From: Sterolibacterium sp.
GTDB taxonomy: Bacteria; Pseudomonadota; Gammaproteobacteria; Burkholderiales; Rhodocyclaceae
Direction of reading: 5' to 3'
Length of the DNA stretch: 64,000 nucleotides
Assembly: GCA_028713555.1 (NCBI GenBank)
Contig: JAQTOA010000011.1
Span: 62,001 to 126,000 of the forward strand
Part shown: piece by piece, positions 24,445 to 31,911 of the stretch
How positions within the stretch are numbered: position 1 is the stretch's first letter
How the letters are laid out: each line of letters opens with the position of its first letter
Notes under the pieces: model-generated
Databases searched by the model: none
Told to the model about the DNA's origin: nothing
Seen by the model: the letters and a program-made list of their open reading frames with translations, nothing else
Translations under genes and position numbers: made by a program

Positions 24445-24651
24445 TCAATCCAGGTTCAGCATGATCTGTTCAGTGTCCCCCGCTGCGGATGCCACGGCAG
24501 CAGGAGGATTAACGAGCTTTTCGGCAGATGCGTCCACGAACAGCGGAAGCTCGCTGACGGGCACCGGCGCCGGAACTCTTACCGGCCTGGGCGCAGCCTT
24601 GAGGCGCGCACCCAGCCAGTCGGCGGCATCGCGCAGGGCTTCAGGCGACAT
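24445..24651 (-). CDS. Hypothetical early phage protein
   Basis: A 68-residue protein starting MSPEALRDAADWLGARLK, with a Pro/Val/Ala-rich middle. The start overlaps the upstream gene by about 11 bp. Longer in-frame starts (24732) exist but overlap far into the neighbour. No family recognised. Confidence 0.55.
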   Translation of the reverse strand: MSPEALRDAADWLGARLKAAPRPVRVPAPVPVSELPLFVDASAEKLVNPPAAVASAAGDTEQIMLNLD

Positions 24652-24859
24652 GTTCCGCTTCCTTCTCCATCTGTTCGGCGCGGCGCTCCAGGTCGGCGGC
24701 AGATTCCATGTCGATCCGGTATTGGTCTCCATCTGAGCGTAGTGCGGCGGCGCGCAGTCGCATCACCTGGGCGCGCAGCAGTGCGGCCGTGAAAAGCAAT
24801 TCTTTGCGCATTACGGACGCCGTCGCCCCCTGCGCTTGTGTCGAGTTATGGCTGTTCAT
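24641..24859 (-). CDS. Hypothetical helical early phage protein
   Basis: A 72-residue helical protein (LLFTAALLRAQVMRLRAAAL). Its ATG overlaps the reverse transcriptase stop codon, so it may be translated together with the retroelement. No family recognised. Confidence 0.6.
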   Translation of the reverse strand: MNSHNSTQAQGATASVMRKELLFTAALLRAQVMRLRAAALRSDGDQYRIDMESAADLERRAEQMEKEAEHVA

Positions 24860-26055
24860 TTTGCCCTCCGGTACGTTTTGGTAAGCCCACCGCTCACACA
24901 GTGCCCGCGTCGGCGCAGTACGTTGGCGAGATGCACACGGTCGAGCTGGCTATGATCGGCCTGTCTCAGTAGGCCGAAATAGCTATTGGCGGTCTCTAAC
25001 AGTTCGTCGTTCGGAGCCGCTGCCGTCCTGAGTAGCGCCTCGCGGACGGTGCGCCGCCGAGTTACACGGTGCCAAGGCTTAACGATGTGACCGACGAAGT
25101 CGATACCGCGCGCGATGGATTGCAGGATCGTCTTGGCCGGATTGAGCCGGGCGTGCAGGCGTTCGGGCAGGAATGCGTTGATTCGCGCCAACGCGTCGGA
25201 GAGCCACCGTGTCGATTCGTGTAGCAGAACAAAGTCGTCGACGTAGCGGATGTAGTGGCGCGCGCCGATTTGATGCTTGACGAATTGGTCCAGGGCGTCG
25301 AGATAGACGTTCGCAAAAAACTGGCTGCTCAAGTTGCCGATCGGCAGGCCCAAGTGCGCCGGGTGGTTGATCAGGCGCTTGTGCTCGGGCACCAGGCCAA
25401 GCCGCGCCGGGTCACCGCGATATTCGTAGTTCCGGCGTGGATCATGAAACAGAATGGTCTCGGCAAGCCAAAGCCACCACGGCTCGGTAATGCGCGCGGC
25501 GAGTTGCTCGCGCAGGATGTACTTGTCGATCGCCACAAAGAAGTTGGCGAGATCGCATTTCAGGTAATACGCCTGACGGCTCCAGTTCTGCGTCAGGCTG
25601 CGTACCTTGGCTTCCAGCCGCTTGGCGGCGTAGAGCGTGCCCCGTCCAGGGATGCAGGCGCAGCTATCGACGATGAAGCTGGCATAGTAACGGGGGGCAA
25701 TGTGTCTGTAGAGCAGATGATGAACAACTCGGTCTCGAAAGTCGGCGGCCCACACTTCGCGTGGCTTCGGCCGCGTGATGACGAAACAGACCGAGCGGCC
25801 GGGGCGATAGCTGCCATCGGCCAGTTCATCGTAGAGATCGCACAAATTGCGCTCCAGGTCCTCCTCGAAGGCAAGGGCACTGGCGGTGTTGCGCTTGTTC
25901 TGCCGGCATTCGTAATAGGCTTCTGCCAGGCGTGGGAATAAAAAGACATCAGCATGGGGGCACGGTGTTTGAGCTGCGGACGGCGCGGGCGCGAAGCTTG
26001 TTGTTGGTGTTGTTGTTGTTCTGGTTGCCGTTTCCAAAGTTCTGGCACCAGGCAT
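24856..26055 (-). CDS. Reverse transcriptase of diversity-generating retroelement
   Basis: A DGR-type reverse transcriptase, 399 residues if begun at the ATG inside the template repeat. Core motifs are CDLANFFVAID (catalytic Asp 168), LPIGNLSSQFFANVYLDALD (about 237, corresponding to the IGxxxSQ box of DGR enzymes) and YIRYVDDFVLL (YVDD at 271-274). It makes error-prone cDNA from the template RNA, misreading adenines. No ATG, GTG or TTG lies between the template repeat and the conserved N-terminal region (about 25937), so translation must begin inside the repeat, upstream of it (the frame is open to 26286), or at a CTG. It follows the accessory gene and targets in one operon. Confidence 0.92.
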   Translation of the reverse strand: MPGARTLETATRTTTTPTTSFAPAPSAAQTPCPHADVFLFPRLAEAYYECRQNKRNTASALAFEEDLERNLCDLYDELADGSYRPGRSVCFVITRPKPREVWAADFRDRVVHHLLYRHIAPRYYASFIVDSCACIPGRGTLYAAKRLEAKVRSLTQNWSRQAYYLKCDLANFFVAIDKYILREQLAARITEPWWLWLAETILFHDPRRNYEYRGDPARLGLVPEHKRLINHPAHLGLPIGNLSSQFFANVYLDALDQFVKHQIGARHYIRYVDDFVLLHESTRWLSDALARINAFLPERLHARLNPAKTILQSIARGIDFVGHIVKPWHRVTRRRTVREALLRTAAAPNDELLETANSYFGLLRQADHSQLDRVHLANVLRRRGHCVSGGLTKTYRRAK

Positions 26056-26081
26056 AGTTTGAATTGGCTGCGTGCTGCGTC
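25974..26081 (-). repeat. DGR template repeat (TR), 108 bp
   Basis: On the minus strand the repeat reads in the target frame as a run dominated by Asn codons (AAC), the classic DGR template, because AAC allows many residues after adenine mutagenesis. It ends with the GC-rich tract CGCGCCCGCGCCGTCCGCAG that is unchanged in both variable repeats, the expected initiation of mutagenic homing region. It differs from VR1 at 16 and VR2 at 14 positions, all adenines of the template. Confidence 0.95.
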
Positions 26082-26234
26082 CTGTCGCGCTATCGACGTC
26101 GCCCTGCCGAAGGCTTGCGCCGATCAGCGGGGAAACTGCGCCGGACACGGCCCGGCTGCTGCCGGCGGTATCCGCGATGCGCTTGGCGGTGGCCTCGTAA
26201 GCCAGCGGCGCGACCAGATCAAGAAATCGCACAG

Positions 26235-26606
26235 TCATGGGAGCCGTGGCTCCCGTGAAACGGGCGGAGCTGCGGACCGGCGCCATCCGGTTGCCTGCTT
26301 ACCGATGCTCTGCGTATAAGGGATCGTCCGTGCAAACTGACCGGTCGAGATCATCCGCATGTCCTTTGCCAAGCGCAGCAACAGGATCACCATCTGCAAG
26401 CGCTCGATGAGCACTTCGATATGGGGAACCTTGTCGCGTGCGCAGTTAGCACGGTAGATCGCTACGAGGACCGCCAGACATTCGGTGCGAATCTCGCCGC
26501 CGAGAGACTGCTTGAAGTCCCTCGGCATGTTCTTGACGAGTTCGACCGCGACGCCGAGCAAATCGTATGCGGCCTTGTGGATCGGTAATTCGGTATGGAG
26601 TGCCAT
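26235..26606 (-). CDS. avd: DGR accessory variability determinant (Avd-like four-helix protein)
   Basis: A 123-residue protein of the four-helix-bundle family linked to DGRs. Recognisable segments are LPIHKAAYDLLGVAVELVKN, MPRDFKQSLGG, VAIYRANCARDKVPHIEVLI and YTQSIGKQATGW. Avd forms a basic barrel-shaped pentamer that binds the reverse transcriptase and template RNA and is needed for cDNA synthesis. It lies between the second target gene and the template repeat, with about 150 bp of probably untranslated RNA after it. Confidence 0.9.
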   Translation of the reverse strand: MALHTELPIHKAAYDLLGVAVELVKNMPRDFKQSLGGEIRTECLAVLVAIYRANCARDKVPHIEVLIERLQMVILLLRLAKDMRMISTGQFARTIPYTQSIGKQATGWRRSAAPPVSREPRLP

Positions 26607-26621
26607 GCTGATGTGAAATGG

Positions 26622-27128
26622 TTAAATTGGTGAATTACTCAATAGGTACACTCTGCGGACGGCGCGGGCGCGAAGCTTGTTGCTGGTGCCGTAGTAGCTC
26701 TGGCTGCCGTATCCAAAGTTCTGGCACCAGGCAGAGTAGGAACCGGCTGCGCGCTGCTCACAGGACCAGTACCATGCAGCCTGAAATTGATCGCGCATCG
26801 TTGCCCACATCAGCGCCTGCTCGACGCGATCCGGCAACGCACCGCCGATGCCGGCGGCCCAGGCCATTGCATCTGGGTAGTCGATCTTGTCGCGCTCATG
26901 CGGTAGGACGATGGTATGGTGCCTCTTTGTGCCATCGGCGCTGACGATGAGGCCGAGATACAGCTCTCCCTCGGCGAGCGGTGGCCGCTTGAGCGGGTCG
27001 GCCGGTTCGTCTCCGGCGCTTTCCTTCATAATCTTCCTGATCCACAGATCGGCGAGGAGGTCCGCCGAGAGCGTGACATCGGCGCCGGCCAGGGACAGCG
27101 TTATCGATTCACCTTGATTGATGCGCAT
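26622..27128 (-). CDS. DGR variable target protein 2 (C-type-lectin/DUF1566-like)
   Basis: A 168-residue protein. The N-terminal 100 residues are not recognised and lack a signal peptide or membrane segment. The C-terminal ~60 residues have the DUF1566/C-type lectin pattern W-Y-W-S-x-E-Q...AWCQNFG...LRARAVR, and this is encoded by the variable repeat 26653-26757. Asn positions of the template have become Gly, Tyr, Ser and others. It ends YLLSNSPI, close to FLLSNSSL in target 1. Probably a ligand-binding protein whose binding face is diversified; the ligand is unknown. Confidence 0.88.
   Translation of the reverse strand: MRINQGESITLSLAGADVTLSADLLADLWIRKIMKESAGDEPADPLKRPPLAEGELYLGLIVSADGTKRHHTIVLPHERDKIDYPDAMAWAAGIGGALPDRVEQALMWATMRDQFQAAWYWSCEQRAAGSYSAWCQNFGYGSQSYYGTSNKLRARAVRRVYLLSNSPI
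26653..26757 (-). repeat. DGR variable repeat 2 (VR2)
   Basis: A 105-bp match to the template repeat with 14 substitutions, each at a template adenine. The 26-bp GC-rich end (starting CTGCGG on the plus strand) is identical to the template. Similarity stops at the same base on this side in all three copies. Confidence 0.94.
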
Positions 27129-27145
27129 CGCGTTCTCCTAAATGG

Positions 27146-27772
27146 TTAAAGGGATGAATTACTCAATAGGAATCTGCGGACGGCGCGGGCGCGAAGCTTG
27201 AGGCTGGTGTTGCTGGTGCCCTGGTAGCCGTCCCCAAAGTCCTGGCACCAGGCAAAGACCGAATAGGCTGCGTGCTGCGTCGACGTCCAGTAGTAGTCCT
27301 CGTCAAAGGCTTCTGCCCCGCCAGCTTGAAATGCTTCTATGGCCGTTTGCGCTGGGGTATCGCGCGTGTAGGGACATGTCGGCACGATGGCCGATACATT
27401 GATTCCGGAGCGGGAGTAGAGCGAGTTCTGCGCCGTTGTCGGCTTGAAGGCGCGGTAGATAATTTCCTTTTCATCCTGGGCCAGCAGATACCAATCGTCA
27501 TGGCCAGCGATGCGCAAGTCGAGCGCCCATTGCGCAAGCTTGCTGCCGGCCCGCGCCATCGCGAGCGTGTTGGCGAGACCGTCGTAGTAGGACTTGGCGC
27601 CGGGGACTTCCTTGTAACGCTGAATCCAGAGGGTTGGTTTGTGCTGGCCTTCGGCCTTCGGCGCTACAGCCAAGCCGAAGCGCTTGCCGTCGATGTTGAT
27701 GCAGCCACCGAAAAAGCCGCCTTCCATAGGCGTACCGAGGGCGGGAATGATTTCTTGCGCGGATGACTTCAT
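27146..27772 (-). CDS. DGR variable target protein 1 (C-type-lectin/DUF1566-like)
   Basis: A 208-residue protein with no signal peptide. The middle part has DUF1566-like segments (GGFFGGCINIDGKRFGLAVA, HDDWYLLAQDEKEIIY). The C-terminal variable part reads YYWTSTQHAAYSVFAWCQDF and then GDGYQGTSNTSLKLRARAVR, encoded by 27174-27281. Relative to the template, most Asn codons are changed to Asp, Val, Tyr, Gly, Thr, Ser or Leu. It follows the Gam-like gene by 41 bp and leads the retroelement operon. Position among early genes is unusual for a phage DGR target. Confidence 0.88.
   Translation of the reverse strand: MKSSAQEIIPALGTPMEGGFFGGCINIDGKRFGLAVAPKAEGQHKPTLWIQRYKEVPGAKSYYDGLANTLAMARAGSKLAQWALDLRIAGHDDWYLLAQDEKEIIYRAFKPTTAQNSLYSRSGINVSAIVPTCPYTRDTPAQTAIEAFQAGGAEAFDEDYYWTSTQHAAYSVFAWCQDFGDGYQGTSNTSLKLRARAVRRFLLSNSSL
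27174..27281 (-). repeat. DGR variable repeat 1 (VR1)
   Basis: A 108-bp match to the template repeat, with 16 substitutions, each at a template adenine and none elsewhere. Its two ends coincide with those of the template repeat. Confidence 0.95.
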
Positions 27773-27813
27773 GATTTCTCCTTTGCGTTGAGTTCCGGGG
27801 GTTGATACGTGCC

Positions 27814-28407
27814 TTATGCAGCTACTGCCTTCCCTACCTTCGCCTTGCCCCTGGCGGCCTTGGGCTTGTCTTCTTCGCCCTGGCGGCTGGCGGCGGCCGC
27901 AATCACCAGCTTGGTGAGCTTTTCGGCATCGTTGTCGCCGACGGTGATGAAGATGTTGTCGGCGCCGGTTATGGTGCGCACGCCGAAACCGACCAGATCC
28001 TTGGCGTCGACGCCGGCCAGGGCATCGACCACCAGGCTTTCCTGGGTGCGGATCAGGACCGGGGCGAGATCCTCGCGCAGCGCCTTGATGCGGGCGATGA
28101 CCGCCGCATCGTCGGCCCAGTCGAGGGTATCCGCCGCCTTGATGTAGCCGCAGCGCACGCCGTCGATGGAGAGGCTGCGCGGTTTCTTGAAGAGTTGCGG
28201 ATTGGCGATCAGTAGCTCTTCGAGGTTCTTGTGGGCGACCGCCTCGGCGGCGGCATAGCCGTCGAGCGTGGCTTTGTAACGCGCCAGGATCGGTGCGATG
28301 GCATTTTTGATCTCGGCCTGCAGGAGTGCGGCGCAGCCGCTGGTGTCGTTATGGGCGTTGGCGAGGGTCTCGGCGGCGGCGCGGATCTGGGCGAGTGTGG
28401 CAGTCAT
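27814..28407 (-). CDS. gam: Host-nuclease inhibitor Gam (Mu Gam-like)
   Basis: A 197-residue protein with the Mu Gam pattern: a long helical N-terminal coiled coil (residues 5-75), then a short beta region SLSIDGVRCGYIKAADTLDW and an alpha/beta C-terminal part. Gam binds double-stranded DNA ends like Ku and protects phage DNA from RecBCD. The basic tail (KPKAARGKAKVGKAVAA) may help DNA binding. It lies at the end of the conserved early operon, just before the retroelement. Confidence 0.87.
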   Translation of the reverse strand: MTATLAQIRAAAETLANAHNDTSGCAALLQAEIKNAIAPILARYKATLDGYAAAEAVAHKNLEELLIANPQLFKKPRSLSIDGVRCGYIKAADTLDWADDAAVIARIKALREDLAPVLIRTQESLVVDALAGVDAKDLVGFGVRTITGADNIFITVGDNDAEKLTKLVIAAAASRQGEEDKPKAARGKAKVGKAVAA

Positions 28408-28420
28408 GGGGTGTGTCCTT

Positions 28421-28738
28421 TCAGGTTGGGAGGCGGAGCTGGCCGACCAGATCGACCAGGGAGACTTTGCGCAGACGAGATTCGAGTGTCAGGCTGTGCA
28501 TGGCGCGGTGCCGCAAGAATTGACAGGTTTCTTCCAGCTCTTCGGCGTTGGCAGCAATGTAGTAGCCGTCGCGCGGCGTTCCGCAGATCCCGTAGCCGTT
28601 CTCGCGGGCTTCGGAAACCAGCGTGCGCACCTGGCGCTCCGGCACGTTGAGGCGGGCGCACAGGTGGCGGGCGGTGATGCCACGTTCCCGTCCGATGTGG
28701 GCGGAGAGTGCGGTGATGAGCTGGTGGTAGGTGGCCAT
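28421..28738 (-). CDS. Early phage helix-turn-helix protein
   Basis: A 105-residue protein with a winged-helix type N-terminal part (RGITARHLCARLNVPERQVR, followed by a wing-like NGYGICGTPRDGYYIA). It is probably DNA-binding. It lies between Gam and a zinc-finger protein, and its function is unknown. Confidence 0.7.
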   Translation of the reverse strand: MATYHQLITALSAHIGRERGITARHLCARLNVPERQVRTLVSEARENGYGICGTPRDGYYIAANAEELEETCQFLRHRAMHSLTLESRLRKVSLVDLVGQLRLPT

Positions 28739-28747
28739 GTTCTCTCC

Positions 28748-29131
28748 TCAAGGGGCGTAGGGGCTGGCGCTGCGACCGCGACAGGTGTTGCAGAGACGGT
28801 TCATGCAGTGCGCGGAGGAAAACGTGCGGCCGCATCCCAGGCAGACGCGTGGCTTTTGTTCGCCGCAGCCACCGCGCTTGATGTACTTAGGTGCGGAGCT
28901 CTGCCCAGGTACTTTCTGCGGCTTGTTGCGGATTCGGACCTGGCGAGGGTCAGGCAGCCTCTTCGGCAGCGCATCGGCTCCGAGGTGCTGCCGAAGATAC
29001 GAAATTCGGAACTGCACCGCGTTATGACTGCGCTTCAATGCGTCGGCGATCTGGTCTACGCATGCTCCGCCATTGGCCATGTCGACCACGCGTTGATCCT
29101 CTTCGGGAGTCCAGGGGCGCCACATGGCCAT
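28748..29131 (-). CDS. SANT/Myb-like HTH protein with C-terminal zinc finger
   Basis: A 127-residue protein starting MAMWRPWTPEEDQRVVDMAN, overlapping the upstream stop (TAATG). Residues 5-50 form a Myb/SANT-like helix-turn-helix (CVDQIADALKRSHNAVQFRI). The C-terminus has CLGCGRTF...HCMNRLCNTC, probably a zinc finger. Likely a phage DNA-binding regulator. Confidence 0.7.
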   Translation of the reverse strand: MAMWRPWTPEEDQRVVDMANGGACVDQIADALKRSHNAVQFRISYLRQHLGADALPKRLPDPRQVRIRNKPQKVPGQSSAPKYIKRGGCGEQKPRVCLGCGRTFSSAHCMNRLCNTCRGRSASPYAP

Positions 29132-29328
29132 TACGAAGCCCCGTTGTCGAATTGATCGAAGTAACGGCGCAACTCGCGTAGATCGTCCTGCGATAAGCTG
29201 ATTGAAACGTCGTCCTTGACGATCAGGAAACGGCCATTGCTCCATAGGCCATACTGCGCCAGCGGTTCCCGGCGTTCGAGGAATGCGGGTATTTCCAGGG
29301 CAGGGAGGCGCGTTGTTGGCATGTTCAT
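29131..29328 (-). CDS. Hypothetical early phage protein
   Basis: A 65-residue acidic protein starting MNMPTTRLPALEIPAFLE, ending with helical LSQDDLRELRRYFDQFDN. Small phage proteins with a WSNGRFLIVKDDVSISLS-type strand segment are common, with no known role. It overlaps the next gene's start. Confidence 0.6.
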   Translation of the reverse strand: MNMPTTRLPALEIPAFLERREPLAQYGLWSNGRFLIVKDDVSISLSQDDLRELRRYFDQFDNGAS

Positions 29329-29330
29329 CT

Positions 29331-29663
29331 TCAATGTCCTCGTACGGTCCAGCAAACACGCACCTCTCCGATCCGGGTTTCATTGACCTGGTAGGGGCCG
29401 TCTGCGTCGGTGGCCCACTTGACTGTGAAGGCGTCCGCGAATTTGGCGCAGCGCGCGCTGCTCTCGATCCAGATGCGCGGCAGCAGCCCCTTCATATGGT
29501 CGACGTCGATCACGCTGAATCCATCGCGCCGCAGGATGACGACGGCAGATTTCACGGCGCTGAGGCGATCCAGAATGATGTCGTTCAGCGGCCGGAATTG
29601 CCCGGCGTTGCGGCCCTTGGCGATAAGCGGCCTGATCGGCGCAGCTTGCATAACAGAGTTCAT
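29331..29663 (-). CDS. Hypothetical early phage protein
   Basis: A 110-residue protein starting MNSVMQAAPIRPLIAKG; the ATG overlaps the upstream stop codon. It contains FSVIDVDHMKGLLPRIWIES and a beta-rich C-terminus. Not recognised. Confidence 0.6.
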   Translation of the reverse strand: MNSVMQAAPIRPLIAKGRNAGQFRPLNDIILDRLSAVKSAVVILRRDGFSVIDVDHMKGLLPRIWIESSARCAKFADAFTVKWATDADGPYQVNETRIGEVRVCWTVRGH

Positions 29664-30046
29664 TGTCTGGCCTCCTGTACGGGCTTGCGGACGTTCTGCG
29701 GCATGAGGTTGCATGCCTGGCATGCACGCCAGTGACGGGCGTCCCTGGCGCTGCTGGTCGGCGCGGCACGCAACGCGTATTCCTTGCAGTCCAGCGCCGT
29801 GACGCGATTGCAGAGGTGCGGGCAGGTAAAGCCGTCGTAAGCGTCGATGACGCGCTTGGCGAAGGCGTCGATGCGACTGGGATACTTATCCGCAAGGGCG
29901 AGGCTCACCATCGTGCGCGATACCAAGAGGCGGTTGGCGATGTCCTGCTTGGTTTCACCGTCTTCGATTGCCTGTTCGAGCAGTTCGCGCCAGCGTGGGG
30001 TTTCAGTTACGGCACTGGTGCCCGCTGTTGGGTTCAGGGTATTCAT
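29660..30046 (-). CDS. Phage XRE-like HTH protein with Cys cluster
   Basis: A 128-residue protein. Residues 20-55 form a helix-turn-helix (EDGETKQDIANRLLVSRTMV). The C-terminal part has cysteines spaced as TCPHLCNRVTALDC and WRACQAC, probably metal-binding. Related proteins with a 'CPHL...I....C' motif occur in transposable phages. DNA-binding regulator is the likely role. Confidence 0.65.
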   Translation of the reverse strand: MNTLNPTAGTSAVTETPRWRELLEQAIEDGETKQDIANRLLVSRTMVSLALADKYPSRIDAFAKRVIDAYDGFTCPHLCNRVTALDCKEYALRAAPTSSARDARHWRACQACNLMPQNVRKPVQEARQ

Positions 30047-30633
30047 GCGCTTTCCTCCTGGTCGAGGGGTATTTCGAGTTCAAGGTTGGGGTCGTAGAGC
30101 GTCTTGTGAGCGGCACGCCAGACGGGGGCTTCGGGGCCGGTGTCGTTGATCAGCAACCAGCGCTTGCAGCCGTTCGACGTGAGGTTGAGAGCTGGCTCGC
30201 GCACCGGCATGGCGCGCACGTAACCAGCCAGGGACAGGGCACGCACGTATTGGCGGATGTTGCCGTAGGCATCGCGCTCGCCGCCGTCGACGACGCGCAT
30301 AACGATGTCGTCGACGGTGAGTTTCTTGCAGGTGCGCAAGGCGTTCCAGGCGCGCTGGCGCAGGCCGCGTGCGACTTTGCGAACGGGCTGCGGGCCTTTG
30401 GGGCCGCCGCGCAACTTGGCACCTTCTTCGAGGGCCTTGCGGCCGGCAGCGGTAAGAGTGTGACAACCCTTGTTGCTGCGCTGGATGAAGCCGTGCTTGC
30501 GCAGGTTATTCGCGGCGTTTTCAATCTGCTTGGCGGTGAGGCCGGTGGCAGCAACCATGCAGGCTTCGGTGAAGCATTGGTCCGGCGCGGCCGCGCCGAT
30601 AGCTTTGAGCAGGGTTTCGGTGGTCCAGGGCAT
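30043..30633 (-). CDS. Early phage protein with two winged-helix-like domains
   Basis: A 196-residue protein. Residues 15-65 (FTEACMVAATGLTAKQIENA, RKHGFIQRSN) and 85-145 (RQRAWNALRTCKKLTVDDIV, LSLAGYVRAMPV) each look like winged helices. Widespread in Mu-like early operons, function unknown. It overlaps the next gene by 4 bp. Confidence 0.65.
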   Translation of the reverse strand: MPWTTETLLKAIGAAAPDQCFTEACMVAATGLTAKQIENAANNLRKHGFIQRSNKGCHTLTAAGRKALEEGAKLRGGPKGPQPVRKVARGLRQRAWNALRTCKKLTVDDIVMRVVDGGERDAYGNIRQYVRALSLAGYVRAMPVREPALNLTSNGCKRWLLINDTGPEAPVWRAAHKTLYDPNLELEIPLDQEESA

Positions 30634-30635
30634 GA

Positions 30636-31115
30636 TTAGAACACCTCCATTGGCAGGGGAAGATCGCTCCAGCCCTCTACCTTGATGCCGCCACGCTCAA
30701 TTGGACTGGCGTCGATGTAGCGCCAGACCTCGCCATCCAAATAACCTAGCCACACCGGCTCGGAGGCTTTTGGGGTGCACACCAAAACCACTAGGTCAGC
30801 ATCAGGCAAGGAATCCTTGACCTTGATCCATGTATGTACAAAGTGTTTGGAATGCAGACTGAAGTTTCGCGCGTGAAAGTCCATCCGTTTCTTGATCTCT
30901 CGACAGTAGGTGAGTAGTGCATCGACTGCGGCGTCTCCGCCGCCAGACTCAGGAATACCAGGCACCAGTAGTGTCTTTCCGTCGTGGGAATGCCGTGCGG
31001 TGGCATTGATGTGTTTGCGCAGTGGCTCTGCCGGCCCACTGGCGATAGGAAGCGCGTCTTTGGGCACCGTGCGACCGAAGTCGATGCGGCCGTTTGCCCA
31101 TGCGTAGGCTTTCAT
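30636..31115 (-). CDS. Early phage protein with DUF551 domain
   Basis: A 159-residue protein overlapping the muB stop by 4 bp. The C-terminal ~65 residues (WIKVKDSLPDADLVVLVC, VWLGYLDGEVWRYI, VEGWSDLPLP) match DUF551. The N-terminal part is not recognised. No known biochemical role. Confidence 0.65.
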   Translation of the reverse strand: MKAYAWANGRIDFGRTVPKDALPIASGPAEPLRKHINATARHSHDGKTLLVPGIPESGGGDAAVDALLTYCREIKKRMDFHARNFSLHSKHFVHTWIKVKDSLPDADLVVLVCTPKASEPVWLGYLDGEVWRYIDASPIERGGIKVEGWSDLPLPMEVF

Positions 31116-31858
31116 GGCCGTGATCCCGCCTTGACGATCTGCGGCCTACCAGCCTGCCAGTCATGCACCAGCTCCTGTCCGGCCATGTCGCCCAGGCCGA
31201 CGCTTTGCGCCTTATTGCGGCGTGCCTGGTGTTCGACGACGGCGATCGCATTGATGACGGCGGAGACCTGGCCCTTGCTCTGACGGTGGATCTCGCCTTG
31301 CAGGTCGGGGGCGATCAGCACTTCGGCCAACTCGCGGCAGATCAGGGCGGTGTCTTCAGCGCTGGCCGGGGTGAATTCGACAGTCTCGCGGATGCGGCGC
31401 GAGAGCTGCGGGAACTTGGCGATGCGCTTTTGTACGCGATCTTCGCCGGCCACCAGGATGGCGATGGTTTCAGTGGTGTCGGTGATGTCGCGCAGCGCTT
31501 CAAGGACGCTGGCGCCATTGGGCAGGGCGTGCTGCACTTCGTCCAGGACGATGGGCACCTGGGTGTGCATGATCTTGGTGATGAGGCGCTGGAAGCGTTC
31601 CTTGCGGCTGCCGCCGCTATCCACCTTGAGCTTTTCGGCGAGTTCGTCATGGAAGAAGCTCTGGGTGTATTTTTCTTTGGCGCGCAGGTAGATCGCGCCG
31701 TTCTTGGCGACCCACTCTTCGACGGTCTCGGTTTTGCCGAAGCCCGGCGAGCCTTCGACGAGCAGCCAACTCGATTCCAGCGCGCCGCGTTGCTCGACGA
31801 AGCGGATCGCGGCCTGGAACCGTTCGTAGTTACTGGTTTTGACAAATTGCTTTTTCAT
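31112..31858 (-). CDS. Transposition target-choice ATPase MuB
   Basis: A 248-residue AAA+ protein. Walker A is GSPGFGKT (36-43) and Walker B IVLDE (103-107), with a C-terminal DNA-binding part. MuB polymerises on target DNA, stimulates the transposase and gives target immunity. It is shorter than Mu MuB (312 residues) and lacks an N-terminal HTH, as in D3112/B3-like phages. It is 53 bp downstream of muA. Confidence 0.92.
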   Translation of the reverse strand: MKKQFVKTSNYERFQAAIRFVEQRGALESSWLLVEGSPGFGKTETVEEWVAKNGAIYLRAKEKYTQSFFHDELAEKLKVDSGGSRKERFQRLITKIMHTQVPIVLDEVQHALPNGASVLEALRDITDTTETIAILVAGEDRVQKRIAKFPQLSRRIRETVEFTPASAEDTALICRELAEVLIAPDLQGEIHRQSKGQVSAVINAIAVVEHQARRNKAQSVGLGDMAGQELVHDWQAGRPQIVKAGSRP

Positions 31859-31911
31859 GTAAACTCCCTGTGCTGTTGCATTGCTTCAAAAGGCCGACCG
31901 GGTGACTGCAA

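Noticed and set aside
26000..26040. Repeated GTT/AAC units as a microsatellite
   Set aside because: They are Asn codons of the DGR template repeat, as shown by the two diverged copies in target genes.
26056..26286. N-terminal extension of the reverse transcriptase up to the ATG at 26286
   Set aside because: The frame is open but shows no RT-family similarity, overlaps the Avd gene end, and covers the region expected to be noncoding template RNA. It is kept only as a possibility in the RT entry.
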